Below, in pieces: positions 47,410-55,800 of a stretch of DNA of 64,000 nt. A program made the position numbers and the translations under genes. Position 1 is the stretch's first letter, and every line of letters starts with the position of its first letter. The stretch is from Climacium dendroides (taxonomy: Eukaryota; Streptophyta; Bryopsida; Hypnales; Climaciaceae), in the NCBI GenBank assembly GCA_950106755.1, contig OX467086.1, positions 29,592,001 through 29,656,000 of the forward strand, written 5' to 3'. Below the pieces are notes generated by a model. That model made no database searches and was not told where the DNA came from. It saw nothing but the letters and a program-made list of their open reading frames with translations.

Positions 47410-47823
47410 TACATGTTAATGCAATGGAAATAGAAAAGTACATGGCAATTTAGTGGTATCTATACACGTCATTTGTGATTTAATGACACAACTAGGACTA
47501 GCAAAGACCAAGGACATCGTCTCTACATTCACATTCATCGATGGAGCCCTCATCCACCACAACAACATTCCCTTGAAAAGCTCCAAGAACTAAGGATTGT
47601 TGTTGTTTTTGCTAGAATAATTTTCTTGACATTATGCTTTTTCTTTGTGCAGACAATTTTGTTGGGAATTCAAGAAATGCTATACTAGTAGCCTTCCAAA
47701 CTACTAAACGTTCTTTTGTTGTTATAACCCCCTCGTTGGGAAGAGAAGCATTCAAAGTGGAACCCAACTACACAAAGCAACCATGGAAGGACAAAGGTTC
47801 TACCTAATTGCTACTAGAAGTGT

Positions 47824-48250
47824 TTGTTTTTATTTGAGTCAAACATGACCAACATGAGTAAGAAAAGAAATAATAGATGGACAAGACCTCATGACACCAA
47901 GCACAACAAAGTATATGTACATTTCCCAGTTTGTCATGAGTGTTGGTGTCTTCCCATGCGTACAAGATGGTCTTGCATGCAAATCAAAATGGAATCAATT
48001 GTTGCCAGACTATAAACAAATTGTAGACTACCTCAAATGCTCATGCCAAAACATACCTAATTATTAGAACTTCATAGCTTAGTAGAAGAAAGCGGAAGGT
48101 CTTCCTGGCTAATTTATGCAGGAGTTTTTCCATGTTATCCATTAGTAGTTCAATAGTAGACCCATCATCCCTCCCCATCAAAGACCTTTTTCCAACTAAC
48201 TCTACTTTCAAAGCATCTCAAGAATAAATGTAGCAAGCTACAAAAAATGC
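47824..48250 (+). pseudogene. PIF/Harbinger ORF1 relic (Myb/SANT-like DNA-binding protein)
   Basis: A plus-strand frame opens near 47824 and reads KRNNRWTRPHDTK from about 47863. After a frameshift near 47925 the next frame reads FVMSVGVFPCVQDGLACKSK then WNQLLPDYKQIVDYL to about 48035. That is the Trp-spaced third helix and linker of plant Myb/SANT-like (MSANTD/MADF-type) proteins. Further on, through several stops, KKAEGLPG.FMQEFFHVIH continues the family pattern (about 48087-48141). In autonomous PIF/Harbinger elements such a protein partners the transposase. The transposase relic lies 1.2 kb downstream on the opposite strand, supporting the pairing. Two in-frame stops follow NIPNY and others follow. 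It cannot be functional. Confidence 0.65.
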
Positions 48251-49440
48251 AAATAGTGACACTAATGATGAGAACCCAATCATTATCTCCCAACAACCAA
48301 TGACCCTATCAATAGATGACAATTCTTTGTAGTTGTCACTGCAGCAGAGCTTGAGTACAGGATTTGACAGCCTTGCCAACTGAACTAGAGTGCAATTCCC
48401 CCTCCTTGATCATTTTTAGCAATCCCGCATGGATTCACACCTTATGTTTTGAGCTCCTCTGATATTGCACAAAAAGGGGGTATGAAATGGTTAGGCAATA
48501 TAGGCATGCGTCATGAGAATTTATCTTAATACACAATATCATTCTGGAAGCTACCAAGGCAACAAGAGCCATCATGGCAATACAACTCAAAGACATAGCA
48601 AACACATCTTTGCAAGTGGAACGTTCAAAAATAAAGGTGTAGCTTCAGCTTTTTACCAAACAAATGTCTTATTATAAAGAGTAGAATAGAGAAATCCACG
48701 AGACTACATTATTAATATAAGAGAACGCTCAACTTACAATACTAAAGCAGAACAACATGGTGAATTGTTTGACACAATTAACAACCATGTTAGGTTGGAG
48801 TTATGAACAACTACACTCCAAGAGTTATATAGACTAGAGGAGATTCTAGTAATCGTGGCCAAATCAGTGGCAACAACTGAAGGGGAAGCAAAAACACCAA
48901 GAAATGCATTTGCTAGCACTTATGCACCAGCAAATACAGTAGAAAGTAGTGTCACTCATTCTCTAGTCTCCAACGTTGTACTTGTCTATGACAACAACGC
49001 ACTAACGACCCTATCTATACAAATGGCAACAACGACAATTGACGTTGTTGTATGAATAACTCTATATAGAAGCAACGAACATATATATGTATATGTTGCT
49101 ATGCATATATACGTTGTGCCTAGTCATTTTCATATACAAGTGCAACTGTGCATGACTAGAAACTACTAGATTACTAGAAGGGCAATAGAATTTCTTGAAT
49201 ATAAGAGCGTTGTATGGCAATGAAGCATCTAACTATAACTGCTCTTTGTCCTTTCACTCAGCAACTTATTCTCTTGCTCCTTGTACAATTGCAAAACAAT
49301 ATGCACATGTTAATAAATAAAGTCTTTCAGTGTGTACGTCATCTTGTACATAGTACAAAGTGCTCCTTTAAGAAATCAGTGATCACATTGTCATTAGTAG
49401 AAAGACATATAAAAATGAAATATCTACCTGTGATTTTAGA
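48251..49440. other. Interior of the PIF/Harbinger element, degraded
   Basis: A plus-strand stretch near 48541-48620 (EATKATRAIMAIQLKDIANT) could be the C-terminal helical part of ORF1. A 66-codon frame at 48855-49055 has no motif. Nothing else is recognisable between the two element genes. Confidence 0.35.
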
Positions 49441-50487
49441 TTGGTCACCTTCTCATGTTGAAATAAATACTAAAGTCAATTATTTTCTAAATTGCCACCT
49501 ATTGTCTGTAGGCACTAAGTTTTCATGTGGCCAGTCTTCTTCATCATTGGCAAGAGCTAGTATCCCCTCACTTTGAAGAAGTTCTAAGAACTCTTGCACT
49601 TGATCATGGAATTGTTGCAAAAGAAGGTTGTGTAAGATTGTGCAGCAAACAATGACATCTGGTAAGAAAGTTAACTACAACTTACTTTTGTCCAGTATCT
49701 CTCGAAAAGACTGTTTCAAAATACTGAAAGCATTTTCAACCACGCATTGGCCTTTTCGTAGTTTTTTATTGTATAGAGCCTCTAACAAAGACAACTCCCA
49801 TCTTCAATGGTGAAATACCATTAATCATGATAGAAGAAGATATCCCAATTAAATCTCCAAGCAAATAAAATGTTTGTCTATCAAGAGCATCAAATGCAAT
49901 AAACAATTTGCTATGGGAAGCCAAATTGTGTAAGGTTGAAGGCCAGAGAACTTGTCCATCATTTATAGAGCGAGGCATGCTAATAAATAGATCTAAGAAC
50001 CTGTTCTTGTTGTCCACTATAGCTTGGTAGTGTAAAGTGTAACCTCCACTTTTAAAACAAAAGTAGTCTTCAATGCAAAAGTTTAGTTTTGAAATTGATA
50101 TGTGGCAACCATTGATGGCACCCACAACAATAGATAAAGCAGAGAGATTGTTGAACTTCTCCTATATTTGTCGTAGTCTGGCTCCAAAAGGCTACGTAAT
50201 CTCATATCTCAATGTCTCATTAATGGCACCACCAATATCATGAAGCACCTTGCACACAATAGTATGTACAATTGAGAGCAAATATTTCACTACAGATGAT
50301 AAGATTTGTCCCATGTGTGAGTTTGAATAGGGTGCACACCACTTTCTCAAGCACATAGATGGCTAAACAATATTTGGTATTCTTCTTCTTCACATGAGGT
50401 TTCAGCAAGTCATCTAAGGCAAAAACACTTCGTTTTGTCATGCGAAACATAGACAACCATCTTGTGTTATCATACTACTACAACAAA
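49441..50487 (-). pseudogene. PIF/Harbinger (HARBI1-type) DDE transposase relic
   Basis: Read on the minus strand. The N-terminal part (50487 to about 50285) has RWLSMFRMTKRSVFALDDLL and YCLAIYVLEKVVCTLFKLTH, the helix region before the nuclease. After a frameshift near 50280, LSIVHTIVCKVLHDI and LRYEIT-stop-PFGARLRQI-stop-EKF lead into VVGAINGCHISI at about 50120. This is the first catalytic motif, with Asn where the family has Asp. The second motif (LLGD, about 49845) keeps its Asp. After another frameshift near 49798, ALYNKKLRKGQCVVENAFSI (about 49725) keeps the catalytic Glu. Then TILHNLL follows and a C-terminal acidic stretch to about 49500. At least two frameshifts, several nonsense codons and the lost Asp make it inactive. 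Confidence 0.88.
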
Positions 50488-50991
50488 AATTGTAAGAACC
50501 AAGTGGTAGAACAAGGTTTTATCTAGTAGGAGACATTGTCATTGAAAGTAATAGGTGTTGAAATAATACGGTATTAGTTTAGAGTAGCAACCATAAGAGA
50601 AAAGGTGTCAATCATAGGTGTGTAAGAGGTTTTTGAAAGACCTGCTGACATCTCCTCACTTTCTTGCTCACATCTACTAGGCGGGTTGAATAGCATTGTC
50701 TAATTCACATCTAAAATGAGAGTCAGCAACTAAGATGTGAACATTACGATAGAGACTAGGTTGTTGAAGACATTCGTTGCATCAGTGCTAGAGAATGGGA
50801 ATCGTAGCCTATACATGCATTACAAACACTATAAGAAACCTAATGGCAATGGCACCATTGCCAGCCATGCAAATCTTGCATCTGCTAAGTAGAGCTCTAA
50901 AGTAGCATGCAAGGTACTTTGCCATTGGGAACACTTGTAGACGTTGCTTCTAAAATAATTGTGACACAAAGATGTCACCATGGCAAAGTGA
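50488..50991. other. Repeat-derived DNA with an unpaired CACTA-type end
   Basis: CACTATAAGAAACCTAATGG at 50827 looks like a CACTA-type terminus followed by a GGCAATGGCACCATTGCC palindrome, but no inverse partner was found before the next element. No gene is seen. Confidence 0.4.
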
Positions 50992-51319
50992 CACTATAAC
51001 AAAACATAGTAAAAAAAATTGCACTCAGAATTGAGTGCAATTCTCTTGACCATGTTTTTGTGTGGGCGCGCATAGTAGGCCATTAGCTTCTTTTGCAATT
51101 TTCGACTGCAATTTTTAGAATTTTGGGGCGTGCAATATACCATTGAAAAGGTCTTCTCAATACCTTTCCAATGGTATATTATACACCAAAATTCTAAAAA
51201 TTGCAATCGAAAATCGCAAAAGAAGCTAGCAACATGTGTAGTGGGTGTACACAAAAATGTAGTCAAAGGAACCGCACTTAATTTTGAGTGCAATTTTTTT
51301 ACGATGTTTTTTTATAGTG
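50992..51319. mobile_element. Palindromic CACTA-type MITE with TGA target duplication
   Basis: It starts CACTATAACAAAACATAGT and ends ATGTTTTTTTATAGTG, flanked by TGA at 50989-50991 and 51320-51322. The two halves are near-complete inverse complements around about 51160 (CCATTGAAAAGGTCTTCTCA / TGAGAAGACC... pattern), so the whole 328 bp can fold back. Similar reading frames on both strands simply reflect this symmetry. Confidence 0.9.
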
Positions 51320-51522
51320 TGAATTACCCTCTTAATGTTTGCAAAGTAAATACAGATGCGAAAGAAGTGCAAAGGACAATGCAAAGGAACTTTGCAAAGT
51401 ACAAAGGTTAAGAAAAAAAATGATATGAGGAAGGTATACATGCTAGTCGTTCAAAATCACACGCTACTCGCTAGCCACAAAAATGGAAGTGGCGTTCACT
51501 AGTTCTTGAAGACACTTCTATA

Positions 51523-51851
51523 CACAATAACAAAACATGGTAAAAAAAATTGCACTCAAAATCAAGCACAGTTCTTTTGACCATGTTTCTATACAAGCCC
51601 ACTTTGCACACTGCCAGCTTCTTTTGCAATTTCTGATTGCACTTTTTAGAATTTTGGGGCGTGTAGTATACTGTTGGAAAGGTATTGAGAAGACCTTTCC
51701 AACGATATATTACACCCCAAAATTCTGAAATTGCAGTTGGAAATTACTAAAGAAGCTAATGGCTCACTATGCGTGGACTCACCAAAATGTAGTTAAAAGA
51801 ACAACACTCAATTTTAAGTGTGGTTTTCTTTCACCATGTTTTGTTATGGTG
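51523..51851. mobile_element. Sister palindromic CACTA-type MITE
   Basis: CACAATAACAAAACATGGTA at the left and CACCATGTTTTGTTATGGTG at the right. It is alignable throughout with 50992-51319 and similarly palindromic (ACCTTTCCAACGATATATTACA centre). No 3-bp target duplication can be read at its edges. It lies about 200 bp from its relative. Confidence 0.85.
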
Positions 51852-52325
51852 GTGGCCAATTTTCGTAGAACCTCCTCGCTCCATTATGATAGTGACATCA
51901 CTCTCCTTACACCTGTTGTGTGTGGAAGACAAACAACTTTCTTCAAGGCACACGACACTACTATCATGCGTTTGAAAATGTGCAAACATCCTTAATGAAA
52001 AGGGAAAAACAAAAATTTTCCTCCAAAATTTGGATTACCACTAACAACTTCAAGCCATCGCACTACGGGAAACAACTTCTAAACTACACTCTCCCTCAAA
52101 GTCACAAGATGAAGACAACCTACAACAAAAAACAACAGATCCACCACTACTTCCATAAGATGGAATAGACATGGTAGGAACAATCACAACTTTACTACCA
52201 CTAGAACACCTCTACTTCCAAAAAGACCCCCCAAGTAGGAACATCCTCTCCATTTAGTGGGAATTACTCTTGATGAATAGCCTCATTCTGAAATGTACTT
52301 CTTCAACTTTTTATAGCAATCTTCT
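51852..52325. other. Intergenic DNA, no gene seen
   Basis: Two overlapping plus-strand frames of about 80 codons (51759-52168) have no recognisable motif and begin inside or beside the MITE. Confidence 0.4.
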
Positions 52326-52508
52326 CTTTCACTTGCAATTTCTATCTAAAGCCAAGTGAGAAGACACCTAAATGCACTTTGCACTTTTACTTGCAATTCC
52401 CATCTTATGCCAAGTGAGAAGACACCTAAATGCACTTTGCACTTTCACTTGCAATTCCCATCTAAAGTCAAGTGAAAAGACACCTTAATGCACTTTGCAC
52501 TTTCATTA
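52326..52508. repeat. 58-bp tandem repeat, three copies
   Basis: ACTTGCAATT starts at 52331, 52389 and 52447, a period of exactly 58 bp. Each unit continues through AGTGAGAAGACACCTAAATG and CACTTTGCACTTT. There are only a few substitutions between copies. Confidence 0.95.
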
Positions 52509-53946
52509 AATGTTTTTGAGCTGCATTGGAGAGCCGTTTCAGGCTTGTTCCCCATGCCGGGAACAAGGCACTGCTGGTCAGAATTTCAAAATAATTTAAA
52601 ATAATTTAAGAACCTCCAAAAAATAATTTAAAAATAATATATTATTATTATTTGACACTGCTGCTGCAACCAAGTTCCCTGAATATCATCCAGCAGTCTG
52701 CAATTCTTATAGTCTGCACGTCTTATTAGGTCATCTTCAATTGCACTACAAATCAGGCCAAATTTCAAGTTCGAATTTCTAAGCAATGGAAAGTTATAAG
52801 TGATAAGAGTTATACTTAGCAGGGCAAATTCCAGAATGCATTGAGGATGACAATGCTCGCAACAACCTTGCTATTAAGCTATTAAGCCAACCTTGCTATT
52901 AAGCTGATGGCAAGGCAAGGTCACATGATACCTGGAATAAAATAATATTCCAGCCCACACGTTACCTGGAATAAGGTAATACTGCAAGAGGGAGGAAGGA
53001 GACATCCTGTTCTACGTAGAAAACGCCTTCATGTGTGGAAGACAACGAAAGTACGTAATCATTCAAAGACCTTCAATATCACCCAGAACTCTTTACTATC
53101 ACCTTCATTAATTCATATCCTTCAATCTCTCAACTAGGGCACAGATACAAGCAATTCAAACCTCAAAAAAGGTACACCCAATACAACAATCAATCATGTG
53201 CACGCATGCAAATATGAGTACATGAGATTGGTCCACCTTGCTGTCTCAAGCAACCCGAGGTAACTTTCATCATGTTACATGCAGCAATAACGTATTGATT
53301 GTCAGGATACTACAGGAATTCATATCATCATCAAATGCAAAATAGGTCTGGGTGAAATTGAAATATGAACTGACCTCACTAAAACACACTTAGACAATCG
53401 GGTCATTCTCTAAACAGTCGGACCTCTTCAATATACCCATATATCCTCAAACCCGCCACATGCATCGATTGGTCTGTGGCACACTTGTCACACATTCAAA
53501 CTATGTCGTATTTATTTATTGTGGACCCCCAAGCACTCAGAAGAGATGGGTCAGAGTATCCAACATTGCACAGGTCCTAAAATCTTAATCAACAAAAAGC
53601 AAGATAAAAATGCATGACTACAAATCGAATTGGCCAAACCTTTCCAGTAAGCAATGACAAGAACATCAGGTCTACGTTGATGAATATTCGGTCATGAAGC
53701 TCTTGTAATAAGTAGAGCACTTCGTAACTTCTCATCTAAAAGTTCTCATACTTTACTTTGTGCTTGGTCAGCATCCACAAGAGTCACTTCTCAGATGCAG
53801 AAGCTCCCAAAAAGCATGGAAAAGCGTAGGCGCTTCATGACCGAAAGACGTCCATATTGCCCTGAATCTCAAAATCACTACAGAACGTTAAGCATATCAA
53901 AAGCACTGATAGCAACGGCTAAACAACAGCGATAATACTTCTGAAG
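52509..53946. other. Less AT-rich region 3' of the p23 gene, no gene identified
   Basis: TGCATTGGAGAGCCGTTTCAGGC at about 52527 matches the repeat at about 32457. From about 52830 to 53930 base composition is closer to transcribed DNA, but all frames are closed within about 60 codons. AATAAATAAATA on the minus strand near 53508-53519 could be a distant polyadenylation signal of the p23 gene, about 750 bases past its stop. A 78-codon minus-strand frame at 53947-54183 is likely in its 3' untranslated region. Confidence 0.35.
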
Positions 53947-54264
53947 TCAACCGATCTTCGCTTCTCGCATTTCTAGGTTTCCGATCGGCACACTGCTCCA
54001 TGGTTCAAAAGGAATCAAATCTTCGGCAAAGAAAAACAAAATCAAGGACAAGAGAAGCTGGAAGCGCTTAAAATCCACCAAGCTACAAAATGAGCATGAG
54101 ACCTCCAACAGATGTGAAAGCTCGCCGGCTATTTTTAAAAGCCATGACTGATTACATGCCAAAGAAAGATTAGTCATCACCACCGCCGCTGTTCCAACTC
54201 TCCTATCAATTTACACATCCACTAAACAGGCGGCTAGTCCCGCAAGCAAAAACGGCAGTTCCAC

Positions 54265-54915
54265 TTATATCTTGGCAGCTTCGGGTTTCTTCGATTCCTG
54301 AGCTCCGTCTTCAGGTTTCACTTCCGCGGCAGCCGTCGTCGGTGCGCTTTCCGATGCACTCTCGTCCTCGACTTTGCTAAGCTCGGGCATATCTTCGTCA
54401 TCCTCAATGTCGTCATCGTCATCTCCTCCCATTCCTCCCATGCCAGAGAAGTCAGGCATCCCTCCACCCATACCACCCATACCACCCATACCACCCATAG
54501 CAGAAAAATCAGGCATGCCGCCCATGCCACCCATGCCTCCCATTCCACCCATGTCCATAGCCGGCGCTTCGTCCTCCTCGTCCTCGTCGACCCACTTGTT
54601 CCAGTCCACCTTGACGAATTGCGGGGCCTTCCCGGAAGCTTTCACCAACCTCGGCCACCACTCCGACTTCGTCTTCTCCAGCACGACGGTAGTATGACGC
54701 TGTCCCTTGTTCACGACGGATTTCTCAACGTCGATCGCGGCGTAAAGCTCCAGATCGGTCTCGAACTTCTGGTTGTTCGCCCCGACTGTTGCAGAGAAAG
54801 TGAAGCGACCTTCCGGCAATAGCTTGACATCGGGACTCTTAGCGTCCAGAAGCTCCACGGTCAAATACACCTTGTCGCTGCGCTGCGCCCACAGAATCTC
54901 CGGATGGCGTGCCAT
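54265..54915 (-). CDS. p23/Sba1-type HSP90 co-chaperone
   Basis: This 216-residue protein is complete in one exon. Residues 1-110 are a CS (p23-like) beta-sandwich domain opening MARHPEILWAQRSDKVYLTV. It includes the EGRFTFSATV strand and closes with the family signature FVKVDWNKWVDEDEEDE (about 100-116). p23 proteins bind ATP-bound HSP90 and slow its ATPase, stabilising client complexes in cytosol and nucleus. Residues about 120-165 are Gly-Met repeats (MGGMGGMGG) with two (M)PDFS(A/G)MGG inserts, as in plant p23-1 proteins. The tail is acidic (DDDDDIEDDEDMPELSK) and ends in a Lys/Glu/Ala-rich stretch. The start is the first ATG of the frame and aligns with the family N-terminus. The body is much more GC-rich than the flanks. 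It appears intact. Confidence 0.96.
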   Translation of the reverse strand: MARHPEILWAQRSDKVYLTVELLDAKSPDVKLLPEGRFTFSATVGANNQKFETDLELYAAIDVEKSVVNKGQRHTTVVLEKTKSEWWPRLVKASGKAPQFVKVDWNKWVDEDEEDEAPAMDMGGMGGMGGMGGMPDFSAMGGMGGMGGMGGGMPDFSGMGGMGGDDDDDIEDDEDMPELSKVEDESASESAPTTAAAEVKPEDGAQESKKPEAAKI

Positions 54916-55118
54916 CCCGACCGCTCTCTATAACTCGCACGCCTCACCTAATCCCTCAGAATGCAACAACAGCAAATGCAACACCCAATACAAGACCAAA
55001 ATAAAAACCTAAAAGCCTGAATGCGAAGGAAAAAATATTGTTCACGGGATCGCGGCGTTAATGAGGCGAAGGGAGCAAACCCTAAAGGCTATGGCGGAGG
55101 CGGCAACGCTGTAGTAAT
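54916..55118. promoter_or_regulatory. GC-rich 5' region of p23, possible bidirectional promoter with telo-box
   Basis: The 200 bases upstream of the p23 start hold an AAACCCTAAA telo-box (plus strand 55078-55087). No TATA box at a standard spacing is obvious on the p23 side. Immediately beyond it a GC-rich plus-strand frame begins, so the region may drive two divergent transcripts. No clear triplet heat-shock element (alternating GAA/TTC blocks) was found. Confidence 0.4.
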
Positions 55119-55271
55119 GGTGAACACAGTGGAAGAGTCTAGAATCAACTTGAAGAGAAACGATCCTTGGGAACGGAAGTTCTCAATCTTGGGAATGCGG
55201 GTGTTCCCATGGAGCTCTGGTTTTCATCCGTCGATCTCGCTTGGCTTTGGGATCGATGGGCAGGAAGTGAG
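55091..55271 (+). CDS. Possible first exon of a divergent gene, unidentified
   Basis: Just after the telo-box, ATGGCGGAGGCGGCAACGCT runs into a stop after seven codons. The next ATG, at 55118, opens MVNTVEESRINLKRNDPWER and continues through GFHPSISLGFGIDGQE to a donor consensus (GAA|GTGAGT) at about 55269-55275. The frame is open further upstream too. The block is GC-rich like the p23 gene. No family is recognised, and no acceptor or second exon can be placed. The opposite strand also has an open frame (MAPTSIYYSLPAHRSQSQAR...), so strand and coding status are uncertain. Confidence 0.22.
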
Positions 55272-55445
55272 TAATATATGGATGTTGGCGCCATAAGTGC
55301 TAATGAATCGAACAACGAACGCCGCCCCCAGAAGGTTCTGGACCAGGATTTGTTCTTTTGAATCCCGTCCCAAAACAACGTTCCCTTTTTTTCCCAACCA
55401 GGATGCGCCACGTGGCATTGGAAAGGGTTAGGACTACTAAAGCTT

Positions 55446-55569
55446 AAGGTATGCTTGCACTTGGTGTTAAAGATGTTGTTACTGAGGATTCTTAGAAATG
55501 AATTGAAACCTACTTCTGGACTGGGTTCACATTCCAAATAACTCCTCTAACACTAAGTGTGAACATACC
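55446..55569. mobile_element. Short GGTATG-type MITE flanked by TTAA
   Basis: TTAAGGTATGCTTGCACTTG at 55442 is inverted at 55554-55573 (AAGTGTGAACATACCTTAA), and the inverted repeat extends through GGTGTTA / TAACACT. TTAA (or TA) duplicates at both edges. It is 124 bp and non-coding. A related copy lies at 62689-62811 and a half copy at 43439. Confidence 0.85.
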
Positions 55570-55607
55570 TTAAGTTTACTTGAGGTTGTAGACAAATCAA
55601 CCAATTA

Positions 55608-55800
55608 ATTTTTATGACGTTGCGGACGTTTTGTTTCCGATGATGAGGACATACATGCAACTATTCATCTTCAAAATTATGATGTAGAAAGGCAGGAGGT
55701 CTTCTACAATAGTTTGACAAGGCATTTTTTAAGGCAATGATTCCCGTAGTATCCAAAGGGGCGATTTTCATGGTCACCAGTCCATTCTTTAAGGATTAAA
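55608..55800 (+). mobile_element. Family E TTAA-bounded MITE, copy 3
   Basis: It is collinear with 32210-32399: GCAACTATTCATCTTC, GGAGGTCTTCTACAATAGTTTG, CGTAGTATCCAAAG, ATGGTCACCAGTCCA, and end CTTTAAGGATTAAAG. The left terminus is eroded. Confidence 0.65.

Noticed and set aside
51130..51411. Two similar proteins on opposite strands at 51.0-51.4 kb
   Set aside because: The mirror similarity comes from the palindromic MITE.
54374..54697. 107-codon plus-strand frame rich in Pro, Ser and Met
   Set aside because: It is the antisense of the p23 Gly-Met repeat and acidic tail.
55145..55537. 130-codon minus-strand frame upstream of p23
   Set aside because: Its first third lies within a MITE and the rest overlaps the p23 promoter region; no family similarity is recognised.
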